A stretch of DNA of 11,999 nucleotides. It comes from Desulfurobacteriaceae bacterium (GTDB lineage Bacteria > Aquificota > Aquificia > Desulfurobacteriales > Desulfurobacteriaceae). Under the pieces are notes generated by a model that was not told the origin of the DNA, did no database searches, and saw only the letters and a list, made by a program, of their open reading frames with translations. Both the position numbers and the translations under genes were made by a program. The stretch lies in contig JAMOPR010000143.1 of NCBI GenBank assembly GCA_027064485.1, positions 1-11,999 on the forward strand, given 5' to 3'. This document shows, in pieces, positions 6,164-11,999 of this stretch (its first letter is position 1; each line of letters begins with the position of its first letter).

Positions 6164-8143
6164 TTGAAGGGGAAATTTTCGGCTGCTGTTTTGGTTTTGT
6201 GTTTTCAACTATCAATTGCGGGTGCTCAAGAGATTCCCGTTAAGCTGTTTGCTGATAAGCTTTGTGGGAACGTTAACAAGAAAGTAGAAGCACACGGTAG
6301 GGTTGTTGTGAAGTTTAAAGATGTTGTAGTTAGAGGGGATAATGCAAGTTACGATAAATTAAGTGGCATTTTGAGGGTATGGGGGAACGTGGAAATTGTG
6401 GAAGGGGATGTAGATTTAAATTGTCGTTCTTTGATTTATGACTTGAAGTCTAAAAGAGCAGTTCTTGAAAAGGTAAAAGGGAGACTTTCTTTAACTGATT
6501 ACATAAAGGCAGATAGGATAGAAAGGTTATCTGAAAAAGAGTGGATTGCTTACGACGGAGAATATACGCCCTGTAAGGGTCAAACGTGTCCTGATTGGTC
6601 TGTGGGTGCAAAGAAGTTTAGGGTTCTGTTGGGAGAGAGTTTTTCGGGTAAATGGGTGACTTTCAGAATAAAAGAGATTCCGATAGTTGCTATGCCTGTT
6701 TTGAACGGTTCTATTGCCAGAAAGAGAACGAGCGGCTTTTTAACGCCGAAAGTTGGGTATGTGAGTGAGGGGGGATTTTACTACAGACAGCCCTTTTACT
6801 TGGTTTTGGGTAGAAGTGCTGATTTGACGGTTGCTTACGAGAAGCGATTTAGGGGAGGGAACGGTAAGTCGTCAGAGTTTAGATATGTTCTATCGCCTTA
6901 TTCAAAGGGTAGTGTTTTCTTAAATAAACTTAATTTGCCTTCTGAGAAGAGCTGGAAGTTCACTTTTGACCATTCTTACAGACCTTCCGATTACGCTTAT
7001 GGAACTGCTCACGCTGAAGTGATTAATAGCAGGAGTTACTATAAAGCTACTACTACCTTTGATGTTGAGGAAAAAACTCAGATTTATACAAAGTCCAATG
7101 CTAACTTTTCGAAATTGTGGAAACACGCTTTGATTAACGCTAATGTTGTTTACCTTGATTACCTTGACGGTTCTACCGATGATATTTACCAAAAGCTTCC
7201 AAACTTGCAGTTTTACCTTATGGATGTGCCGATTAATGGTTTTCCCTTTACTTTTAATTTTGCCGGTGATGCTACTTACTTTTACAGGAAAGCTGGGGGA
7301 AGCAGTTATAGAGTGAACCTTGAGCCCGGTTTGAGATATGTTAGGACTCTTGATAAGTTCAAGAGTTCTACGCAGGTTGCTTATTCTGTTAGTGATTATG
7401 AGGTTGGTGGGTCTAAAAAGATTTTTAAGTTTGAGAATAAAAATAGTTTTAACGTTGTTAGGGAAGTGAAGGGAGTGGGGGATTTTTCTGTTACTCCCTG
7501 GTTAGGTTTTAAGGTTTATGACGTTATGGGGAGTGGAAACAACGTGATTTTTGACTTAAATGATAAAGTGGAAGATAGGAGGGAAGCTTTTTGGGGAGCT
7601 GAAGCCTACTTTTACTCTTTAGGTAGACAGATAGGAAGGTTAAACATCAGTGGTGGTTATGATTTTAAAGGGGAGGATAACTGGAAGGATTGGAAAGTTC
7701 AGTTAAGTATTACTCCTGTTTATGACTTAACTTTTCAGCAGGATTTAAAGCTTTCTTCTGAAGATGGAAGTTTGGAGACCGCAAATACTTATATGGGATT
7801 TCCTTTGAGAGTTGGGGAGTATGGTTTGGATGGAGGGATGGGGTGGGTGGATTTTTATTATCAAAAAGAAGAGCCACAAGTTAAGTATGTGAGGTGGGGG
7901 ACGAGTATTCCTATAAATAGGTATTTGAGTTTTTCATTCCAACAACGTTACGATGTTAGATACTCTATGGATAGGGAGAGAGATTATTCTTTGACTGTTA
8001 ATAGAGGATGTTGGAACGGTGAAATTTCTTATAAGTGGATTAAAAACTATGATGGTTCGATAGATTATCAGGTTATGCTAATGGTAAATTTGATGAAATT
8101 GGGAGGTTATGGATATAGGTTTGCGGGTAGGAGAGAGGATTAA
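6164..8143 (+). CDS. lptD: LptD, outer-membrane LPS assembly protein
   Basis: LptD is the outer-membrane beta-barrel that, with LptE, inserts lipopolysaccharide into the outer leaflet, so its presence argues for a diderm cell with LPS. The product is 659 residues, somewhat shorter than the proteobacterial protein (about 780). A signal peptide (res. 1-21, cleavage near AGA-QE) comes first. The periplasmic LptA/OstA-like beta-jellyroll follows (about 25-130: VEAHGRVVVK, RGDNASYDKLSGILRVWGNV). Next is the conserved YTPCKGQTCPDWSVGAKK stretch (134-151) and the barrel-entry motif RTSGFLTPKVGY (188-199). The rest is aromatic beta-strand repeats to the C-terminus. Mature cysteines are C34, C87, C137, C142 and C616. 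Start: TTG at 6164, with AGGAG (6153-6157) 6 nt upstream, directly opening the signal peptide. It converges on the pilin gene with a 10-bp gap and no visible terminator. Confidence 0.93.
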   Translation: MKGKFSAAVLVLCFQLSIAGAQEIPVKLFADKLCGNVNKKVEAHGRVVVKFKDVVVRGDNASYDKLSGILRVWGNVEIVEGDVDLNCRSLIYDLKSKRAVLEKVKGRLSLTDYIKADRIERLSEKEWIAYDGEYTPCKGQTCPDWSVGAKKFRVLLGESFSGKWVTFRIKEIPIVAMPVLNGSIARKRTSGFLTPKVGYVSEGGFYYRQPFYLVLGRSADLTVAYEKRFRGGNGKSSEFRYVLSPYSKGSVFLNKLNLPSEKSWKFTFDHSYRPSDYAYGTAHAEVINSRSYYKATTTFDVEEKTQIYTKSNANFSKLWKHALINANVVYLDYLDGSTDDIYQKLPNLQFYLMDVPINGFPFTFNFAGDATYFYRKAGGSSYRVNLEPGLRYVRTLDKFKSSTQVAYSVSDYEVGGSKKIFKFENKNSFNVVREVKGVGDFSVTPWLGFKVYDVMGSGNNVIFDLNDKVEDRREAFWGAEAYFYSLGRQIGRLNISGGYDFKGEDNWKDWKVQLSITPVYDLTFQQDLKLSSEDGSLETANTYMGFPLRVGEYGLDGGMGWVDFYYQKEEPQVKYVRWGTSIPINRYLSFSFQQRYDVRYSMDRERDYSLTVNRGCWNGEISYKWIKNYDGSIDYQVMLMVNLMKLGGYGYRFAGRRED

Positions 8144-8153
8144 TTGAATTAGT

Positions 8154-8519
8154 TTATTCTTTGTAGTAGCAGTCTATATAACCGTTGATATCTCCATAGT
8201 TCGTGTGGATTTCACAGCGAACAACTTTACTATCTATATTGAAATCGCAGTAAGAGTTTTCTATTTTGATTTTATCGTTTAATTTATCTACTATCAAAGT
8301 GCAATTATCATTACTTTTATAAACTTTACATGTTTTCTTTGTTGTTCCATTATTTGCATACTCTGCCATCAATTCACCAGCGCATGCTACTAAGTCTCCT
8401 TGGATGCGGGCTATTACGGCGTTGTTTTTATACTTAAAGAAAATTGGTGTGGCGATAGATGTCAGGATGATTAAAATGGCAATAGATATTAACAATTCAG
8501 TTAAAGAAAAAGCTTTCAT
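8154..8519 (-). CDS. Cys-rich type IV pilin-like protein (minor or paralogous pilin)
   Basis: This is a 121-residue prepilin-like protein. It has a three-residue leader MKA, then mature FSLTELLISIAILIILTSIA with the conserved Glu at mature position 5, and a hydrophobic N-terminal helix continuing to about residue 30. The predicted prepilin peptidase site is A/F rather than the usual G/F. The globular part holds six Cys (46, 64, 73, 91, 102, 117). Four of these match in position those of the upstream pilA (C47, C65, C117, C128 there), and both share an 'A-D/N-N-G...TC' stretch, so the two genes look like diverged paralogues. Start: the in-frame GTG at 8525 has AAGG directly against it with no spacer, whereas the ATG at 8519 is 5 nt after AAGG, so I take the ATG. 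It lies downstream of pilA and beyond its terminator. Confidence 0.82.
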   Translation of the reverse strand: MKAFSLTELLISIAILIILTSIATPIFFKYKNNAVIARIQGDLVACAGELMAEYANNGTTKKTCKVYKSNDNCTLIVDKLNDKIKIENSYCDFNIDSKVVRCEIHTNYGDINGYIDCYYKE

Positions 8520-8559
8520 TTCCACCTTGCTTGTTAAATTTCAATGGGTTATACGATAG

Positions 8560-8592
8560 AATAATTAAAATTAAGGGGAGAAAAATCTCCCC
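8560..8592 (-). terminator. Rho-independent terminator of pilA
   Basis: A perfect 7-bp stem GGGGAGA/TCTCCCC (8575-8581 with 8586-8592) has a 4-nt A loop. On the - strand it is followed by a T-rich tail (TTAATTTTAATTATT, 8574-8560). It starts 11 nt after the pilA stop codon. The + strand side has no T-run, so it acts in the pilA direction. It would make pilA mRNA short and abundant, with the downstream pilin gene dependent on read-through or its own promoter. Confidence 0.8.
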
Positions 8593-8603
8593 GTGTCTAT
8601 ATG

Positions 8604-8993
8604 TTAGTCACATTGAACAGTATTAGTGTCACTGTTAACTTCGCATGTAACCTCGTGACCTTTTATTTTTAGTGTTAGTTTAGAAGTGTCTGATGAATCA
8701 ATGGTAACTTTATCAGCATTCTGGAATTTTGAGAATTTACCATCACTATCGAGTTTGATTTCTACACTTGCGGTTGTTCCGTTGCCTAAATCAATATTGC
8801 AAGTGTAAGTGTCGCTACCATTGTCTGCAAACTGGGCTTGTGCTGCAGATAGGCAAGAAGATAATGTTGCTTCTGCATTGGCTTTAGCAGCTTTCCCTAC
8901 ATACTTTGTATACTGCGGAATGGCAATTGCTGCCAGAATCGCAATGATTGCGATTACGATTAATAGTTCTACGAGTGTAAACGCCTTTCTCAT
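8604..8993 (-). CDS. pilA: Type IV major pilin (PilA-like)
   Basis: This 129-residue prepilin has a four-residue leader MRKA and mature N-terminus FTLVELLIVIAIIAILAAIA, with Glu5 required for methylation/assembly (E9 of the precursor). Then follows IPQYTKYVGKA, the classic N-terminal pilin helix. The globular domain (about res. 40-129) is short, rich in D/S/T/K and has Cys at 47, 65, 117 and 128, likely two disulfides. Prepilin peptidase would cut between Ala4 and Phe5, where most pilins have Gly. A strong AGGAGGT Shine-Dalgarno precedes the ATG, and a sigma-54 promoter and a terminator bracket the gene, consistent with high, regulated expression as the major subunit. No pilus assembly genes are in this window. 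Pseudopilin of a type II secretion system is an alternative, but the size and promoter favour pilin. Confidence 0.9.
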   Translation of the reverse strand: MRKAFTLVELLIVIAIIAILAAIAIPQYTKYVGKAAKANAEATLSSCLSAAQAQFADNGSDTYTCNIDLGNGTTASVEIKLDSDGKFSKFQNADKVTIDSSDTSKLTLKIKGHEVTCEVNSDTNTVQCD

Positions 8994-9041
8994 TTTAGAC
9001 CTCCTGCCTAAATAAAGTTTTTGTTTTCTAATTTTAATTGT

Positions 9042-9057
9042 AGCAATAGTTGTGCCA
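9042..9057 (-). promoter_or_regulatory. Sigma-54 (-24/-12) promoter of pilA
   Basis: On the - strand the sequence is TGGCACAACTATTGCT. It has GG at the -24 element and GC at the -12 element, exactly 12 nt apart, matching the TGGCAC-N5-TTGC(A/T) consensus at all key bases. The predicted transcription start is near 9031, giving a leader of about 38 nt before the pilA ATG at 8993. RpoN with an activator of the PilR/NtrC type drives pilA in several bacteria, and the same control is inferred here. No activator gene is in the window. Confidence 0.82.
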
Positions 9058-9097
9058 AAATTCCTTAGTTGTTTTCCAAGCGGTTATGGTGCTTTTG

Positions 9098-9112
9098 TGA
9101 CAAAATTTGTCA
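9098..9112. promoter_or_regulatory. 15-nt perfect palindrome in the pilA/mntA spacer, candidate operator or enhancer
   Basis: TGACAAA-A-TTTGTCA is a perfect 7-1-7 inverted repeat lying in the divergent intergenic region (8994-9173). It is centred about 73 nt upstream of the predicted pilA start and about 56 nt upstream of the predicted mntA start. The position suits an activator site for sigma-54 or a repressor or activator site for the toxin-antitoxin genes. The 7-1-7 geometry resembles Fur/PerR-type boxes but the bases differ, so no regulator is named. Confidence 0.45.
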
Positions 9113-9148
9113 ATAAAGGTGTCGTAAATTGTGAAATTTATTCTTTAG

Positions 9149-9154
9149 TATAAT
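9149..9154 (+). promoter_or_regulatory. -10 box of the mntA-hepT module
   Basis: A perfect TATAAT sits 19 nt before the mntA ATG, followed by a TGGAG Shine-Dalgarno (9163-9167, 6 nt from the start), predicting a leader of about 12 nt. The only -35-like hexamer is TTGTGA at 9129-9134, with a short 14-nt spacer, so the -35 is weak or absent. Confidence 0.45.
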
Positions 9155-9173
9155 CTTTCCACTGGAGTTTAAA

Positions 9174-9461
9174 ATGCGGTTGAGTAAAGAGATTGCCGAA
9201 TTTTTGAAGGAAGAGATTAAAAAGTTCCTTCCTGATGCAGAAGTTTATCTTTTCGGTTCAAGAGCGGATGACGAAAAGAAAGGTGGTGATATAGATATTT
9301 TAGTTATTGGTAACAGAAGACTTACTCTGATGGAGAAGGTAAAAATCAGAACGGCATTCTACAAACGGTTTGGCGAGCAAAAGATAGATATAGTTTCCTT
9401 TACCAGAGAAGAAAATCCCCCCTTCAAAACCCTCGCCCTTAAAGAAGGAGTGAAACTGTGA
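9174..9461 (+). CDS. mntA: MntA-type minimal nucleotidyltransferase antitoxin
   Basis: This is a 95-residue DNA polymerase beta-superfamily nucleotidyltransferase. The catalytic signature FGSRADDEKKGGDIDILV spans res. 27-44: GSR (28-30) for nucleotide binding and D39/D41 as metal ligands. The third carboxylate is probably D72 in KIDIVSF. In characterised MntA/HepT pairs the MNT protein transfers AMP groups onto a Tyr of the HEPN toxin and so neutralises it. All residues needed for catalysis appear intact. The gene has its own TATAAT and Shine-Dalgarno and overlaps the next by 4 nt (GTGA). The pairing with a HEPN gene is what identifies it, as other small nucleotidyltransferases share the fold. 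Confidence 0.9.
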   Translation: MRLSKEIAEFLKEEIKKFLPDAEVYLFGSRADDEKKGGDIDILVIGNRRLTLMEKVKIRTAFYKRFGEQKIDIVSFTREENPPFKTLALKEGVKL

Positions 9462-9898
9462 AAGATTTAAAGGAAATTCTTCTTGACAATATATCCCTTT
9501 TGGAAAAAAATCTTTCAGTTCTTGAAGAATCGTATAACCGATGTAAAAAAATAGGTTTTAAAGATTCTTACTCTTCAGAAGAGCTGGTGGAATTTGAAGC
9601 GCTGACGTCACGTTTTGCCAGAAGCGTTGATATTTTAACTTCACGTCTCATTCGTTCCTTGCTCAGATATTTGAGAGAGGAAAAGAGAACGCTTATAGAT
9701 GTTGCCAGTTACCTTGAAAAATTAGGTCTGGTGGACAGTGCAGATGAGTTTTTAGAGTTGAGAGATATAAGGAATCTTATAGCTCACGAATACATATTTG
9801 AAAATCTGAACGATTTATTTTTTGCCGTTCTTGAAAAAACACCGGTTGTTTTCAAAATTAGCGATAATGTAATAAACTTTGCTAAGAGTTATCTTTAA
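9458..9898 (+). CDS. hepT: HepT-type HEPN ribonuclease toxin
   Basis: This is a 146-residue, all-helical HEPN-domain protein. The signature RNLIAHEY (res. 105-112) gives the HEPN RNase motif R-x4-H plus the downstream Tyr (RX4HXY), the residue AMPylated by MntA in studied systems. R105, H110 and Y112 are all present, so the toxin looks active. Known relatives cut RNA (mRNA or tRNA) as dimers and cause growth arrest when free of the antitoxin. The start is GTG, overlapping the mntA stop, with AAGGAG (9445-9450) 7 nt upstream, so translation is coupled. Its 3' end overlaps the convergent rluD by 17 nt with no terminator between them. Confidence 0.9.
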   Translation: MKDLKEILLDNISLLEKNLSVLEESYNRCKKIGFKDSYSSEELVEFEALTSRFARSVDILTSRLIRSLLRYLREEKRTLIDVASYLEKLGLVDSADEFLELRDIRNLIAHEYIFENLNDLFFAVLEKTPVVFKISDNVINFAKSYL

Positions 9899-10829
9899 GG
9901 TAGTTTAAAACGCTTTTATAGCCTTTGGGAAGGTCTATTTCAAATTCCATTCTCTTGCCGGTTCTCGGATGGTCAAAAGCAAGGTAGTAAGCGCAAAGCA
10001 TGTGCATGTTTGCTTCTTCTATGAGTTTTTTGAGTTTTTCGTCCTTTATTCTTGAAGGTTTGAAACCGTAGGTTTTATCGCCCAACAAAGGATATCCTAA
10101 ATAAGACATGTGGACTCTAATCTGGTGAGTTCTTCCGGTTTCAAGTTTACATCTGATTTCGGCTACGTTGTGTTTGGGGAATTCTGCAATCACTTCGTAG
10201 TTTGTTATAGCTTCCTTGGGAGAAGAAGTATTGGGAGAAAATTTTTTCCTGTCAAACTTATCTCTTCCAATGGGTAGAACGATTCGCTTTTTCTTCTCTT
10301 CTGGTATTCCAAAAATTAAGGCGCGGTAAAATCTACCTACCGTTCTGTTTTTAAACTGCTCTATGAGAGATTGCTGGGCTTCATCGTTTTTCGCTACTAC
10401 TAAGAGCCCTGCCGTGTCTTTATCTAACCTGTGAACGATGCCAGGTCGTAAGCAGCCGTTAATTCCTTGTAAGTCTTTGCAGTGGTAGAGAACAGCGTTG
10501 ACTAAAGTTCCGCTTTCATGCCCCGGGGCTGGGTGAACAACAAGCCCTGCAGGCTTATTGATGACCAAAACGTCTTTATCCTCATACACTATGTCTAAAG
10601 GTATATTTTCGGGTTTTGCCTCTAAAGGTTCAGGTTCAGGAATTTCATAAGTGACAACGTCCCCTATCTTAACTTTATGGGAAGGCTTTGTTATTACTTT
10701 ATCGTTTACTGAAACTAATCCCTCTTCTATTAAGGATTTTGCTCTTGAACGGGAAATTTCTGCTTTTTCGGACAGAACAACGTCTAACCTTTCCTTACTT
10801 ATTTCTTCTGTAACCTTGAAACTTTCCAT
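9882..10829 (-). CDS. rluD: RluD/RluA-family 23S rRNA pseudouridine synthase
   Basis: This 315-residue enzyme converts specific uridines of large-subunit rRNA to pseudouridine. An N-terminal S4 RNA-binding domain (res. 9-62: RLDVVLSEKAEISRSRAKSL) is followed by the catalytic domain. Motif II is GIVHRLDKDTAGLLV (130-144) with catalytic D136, and motif III is ETGRTHQIRVHM (230-241). The family strand VLVINKPAGLVVHP (87-100) is also present. The length is normal for RluD (about 320). S4 plus these motifs fits RluD best, though RluA/RluC relatives are similar. It starts 6 nt after the panB stop with only a weak GAG upstream, suggesting dependence on panB translation. Its 3' end overlaps hepT by 17 nt. 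Confidence 0.93.
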   Translation of the reverse strand: MESFKVTEEISKERLDVVLSEKAEISRSRAKSLIEEGLVSVNDKVITKPSHKVKIGDVVTYEIPEPEPLEAKPENIPLDIVYEDKDVLVINKPAGLVVHPAPGHESGTLVNAVLYHCKDLQGINGCLRPGIVHRLDKDTAGLLVVAKNDEAQQSLIEQFKNRTVGRFYRALIFGIPEEKKKRIVLPIGRDKFDRKKFSPNTSSPKEAITNYEVIAEFPKHNVAEIRCKLETGRTHQIRVHMSYLGYPLLGDKTYGFKPSRIKDEKLKKLIEEANMHMLCAYYLAFDHPRTGKRMEFEIDLPKGYKSVLNYLKDNS

Positions 10830-10835
10830 GCTCTA

Positions 10836-11627
10836 CTAAAACTCGTGTTCTTTTGAGGGAAACTTACCTTCTTTTACTTCTTCTATAAACGTTTTTACAG
10901 CTTCTCTTGCAGTTTTTCCTAATTCTGCGTATCTCTTTACAAATTTTGGCTTAAAGTCTTCAAAGAGTCCTAAAAGGTCGTGAGTTACCAAAACCTGTCC
11001 ATCGCAGTATTTTCCTGCTCCTATACCTATGGTTGGAATTGAAAGCGTTTCCGTAATTTCCTTTGCAAGTTCGGAAGGTATTTTCTCTAAAACAACGGCA
11101 AAAGCTCCGGCTTCTTCAACTGCTTTGGCGTCTTCTATCAGTTTTTCTCTTTCTTTTCCCTTTCCTCTTACTTCGTAACTGCCGTAAACGTTAATTTTTT
11201 GAGGTTGCAAACCGATATGCCCCATAACAGGAATTCCGCTATTAACCAGAGCTTTTATCGTTTCAAACTGTTCAACGCCTCCTTCTACTTTTACAGCATC
11301 GCAGAGCGTTTCTTTTAAAGCCCTTCCAGCATTTAGGACAGCGTCTCTTATTCCTGTTTGATAGCTTAGAAACGGCATGTCCATTATTACCATTGCGCGC
11401 TTTCTTCCTCTAACTACCGCTTTTGTGTGGTGAATCATCTCTTCCAACGTAACCGGCACCGTTGATGGATATCCTAAAACTACCATTCCTAAAGAGTCGC
11501 CTACCAGTATTGCGTCAACTCCCGCGCTGTCAACAATTTTTGCCGTCAGGTAATCGTATGCGGTTAAAACGGTTATTTTTTCTCCCTTTTGCTTCTTCTC
11601 TAAAAATGTTTTAGTTGTTACCTTCAT
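10836..11627 (-). CDS. panB: 3-methyl-2-oxobutanoate hydroxymethyltransferase (ketopantoate hydroxymethyltransferase)
   Basis: PanB adds a hydroxymethyl group from 5,10-methylene-tetrahydrofolate to 3-methyl-2-oxobutanoate, giving ketopantoate, the first committed step to pantothenate and CoA. The product is 263 residues, typical of the family, a TIM barrel. Visible sites are LTAYDYLTA (21-29), VGDSLG (42-47, D44 a Mg ligand), MDMPF (82-86, D83 the second Mg ligand), AVKVEGG (111-117, K113), MGHIGLQPQ (135-143), E181 (VVLE, catalytic acid/base) and IGIGAG (200-205). AAAGGA (11633-11638) precedes the ATG by 5 nt. The gene lies between rsgA (12-nt gap) and rluD (6-nt gap) in one operon. Confidence 0.97.
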   Translation of the reverse strand: MKVTTKTFLEKKQKGEKITVLTAYDYLTAKIVDSAGVDAILVGDSLGMVVLGYPSTVPVTLEEMIHHTKAVVRGRKRAMVIMDMPFLSYQTGIRDAVLNAGRALKETLCDAVKVEGGVEQFETIKALVNSGIPVMGHIGLQPQKINVYGSYEVRGKGKEREKLIEDAKAVEEAGAFAVVLEKIPSELAKEITETLSIPTIGIGAGKYCDGQVLVTHDLLGLFEDFKPKFVKRYAELGKTAREAVKTFIEEVKEGKFPSKEHEF

Positions 11628-11639
11628 TTGGTTTTCCTT

Positions 11640-11999
11640 TTAAGAACAAATTTCATTTAACCAATCAACGTATTCGTGAATCATCTTTAAGTAGCTTTTA
11701 AACCGTTCGCAGGATATTTCGCCTTTTTTAAGGGCTTCCCTTACCTGACATCCGTCCTCGTTTAAGTGCAGGCAGTCGGAAAATTTACATTCATATCTTA
11801 AAAATTCGGGGAAGTGGTTTCTAACTTCATCCTTTTCCATAAAGTTTAAAGCTTCAACCCGGGAAAATCCCGGTGCATCCCCTATAAACCCATTTCTAAA
11901 AGGTATAAGCCTTACTTCTCTTGTGGTGTGTTTACCTCTTTCCGTTTTACTGCTTACTTCACCGACCTTTAACTCTACGCCTGTGATTTTTGATATAAG
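11640..11999 (-). CDS. rsgA: RsgA ribosome small-subunit GTPase, C-terminal part (5' end beyond window)
   Basis: Reading the - strand frame to the right edge gives about 119 residues, open at the 5' end. They begin LISKITGVELKVGEVSSKTE, continue with GKHTTREV (the RsgA switch-I 'GKHTT' signature) and DAPGFS (the G3 motif of the circularly permuted GTPase, usually DTPGF). The zinc-binding tail follows: ECKFSDCLHLNEDGCQV with three Cys and one His spaced as in RsgA. RsgA matures the 30S subunit in a GTP-dependent way. The ATG at 11840 is internal and not the start. The Ala in the G3 motif is a mild oddity. It is the first visible gene of the rsgA-panB-rluD operon. Confidence 0.95.
   Translation of the reverse strand, partial: LISKITGVELKVGEVSSKTERGKHTTREVRLIPFRNGFIGDAPGFSRVEALNFMEKDEVRNHFPEFLRYECKFSDCLHLNEDGCQVREALKKGEISCERFKSYLKMIHEYVDWLNEICS

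Noticed and set aside
8523..8525. GTG as the start of the second pilin
   Set aside because: The Shine-Dalgarno would touch the start codon. The ATG at 8517-8519 has proper spacing and gives a normal short prepilin leader.
8994..9173. Small RNA or riboswitch in the pilA/mntA spacer
   Set aside because: Beyond the promoter elements and the palindrome I see no extended pairing or known RNA motif in this 180-bp stretch.

Overview
The window reads as AT-rich chromosomal DNA of a thermophilic, diderm bacterium. Gene content and protein style (Lys/Glu-rich proteins, tightly packed overlapping genes, KaiC-type ATPase, LptD, type IV pilins) suggest the Aquificota, perhaps the Desulfurobacteriaceae. 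That placement is inference from impression, not from a search. I see no tRNA, rRNA, CRISPR array, insertion sequence or phage gene. Most of the window is core-genome material with one small toxin-antitoxin module.

Region 1 (2-4345, + strand) is a run of six closely packed genes. They are the 3' end of an alpha-D-phosphohexomutase, a KaiC/RecA-like ATPase with a Cys/His cluster, a LOG/TIGR00725-like Rossmann protein, a multi-spanning membrane protein with one TPR-like unit, a PATAN/DUF4388-like single-span membrane protein, and shikimate kinase (aroK). Five of the six are joined by short overlaps (4 to 47 nt), so they are very probably co-transcribed. The two membrane proteins have no clear function, and this cluster is the best candidate for something undescribed.

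Region 2 (4289-6057, - strand) holds a UbiB/ABC1-type atypical kinase and, upstream of it, a small coiled-coil (phasin/UbiK-like) protein. The two are coupled by an ATGA overlap. The kinase gene and aroK run into each other tail to tail with a 57-bp coding overlap.

Region 3 (6164-8143, + strand) is lptD, the outer-membrane LPS assembly translocon, starting at TTG.

Region 4 (8154-9057, - strand) is a type IV pilin locus. pilA is preceded by a very good sigma-54 (-24/-12) promoter and followed by a hairpin terminator. A second, Cys-rich pilin-like gene lies downstream of that terminator. In the 180-bp divergent spacer a 15-nt perfect palindrome lies between pilA and the next module.

Region 5 (9174-9898, + strand) is a two-gene MntA/HepT (minimal nucleotidyltransferase/HEPN) toxin-antitoxin module with its own -10 element.

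Region 6 (9882-11999, - strand) is a housekeeping operon read rsgA (partial) -> panB -> rluD, covering ribosome assembly GTPase, pantothenate synthesis and 23S rRNA pseudouridylation.
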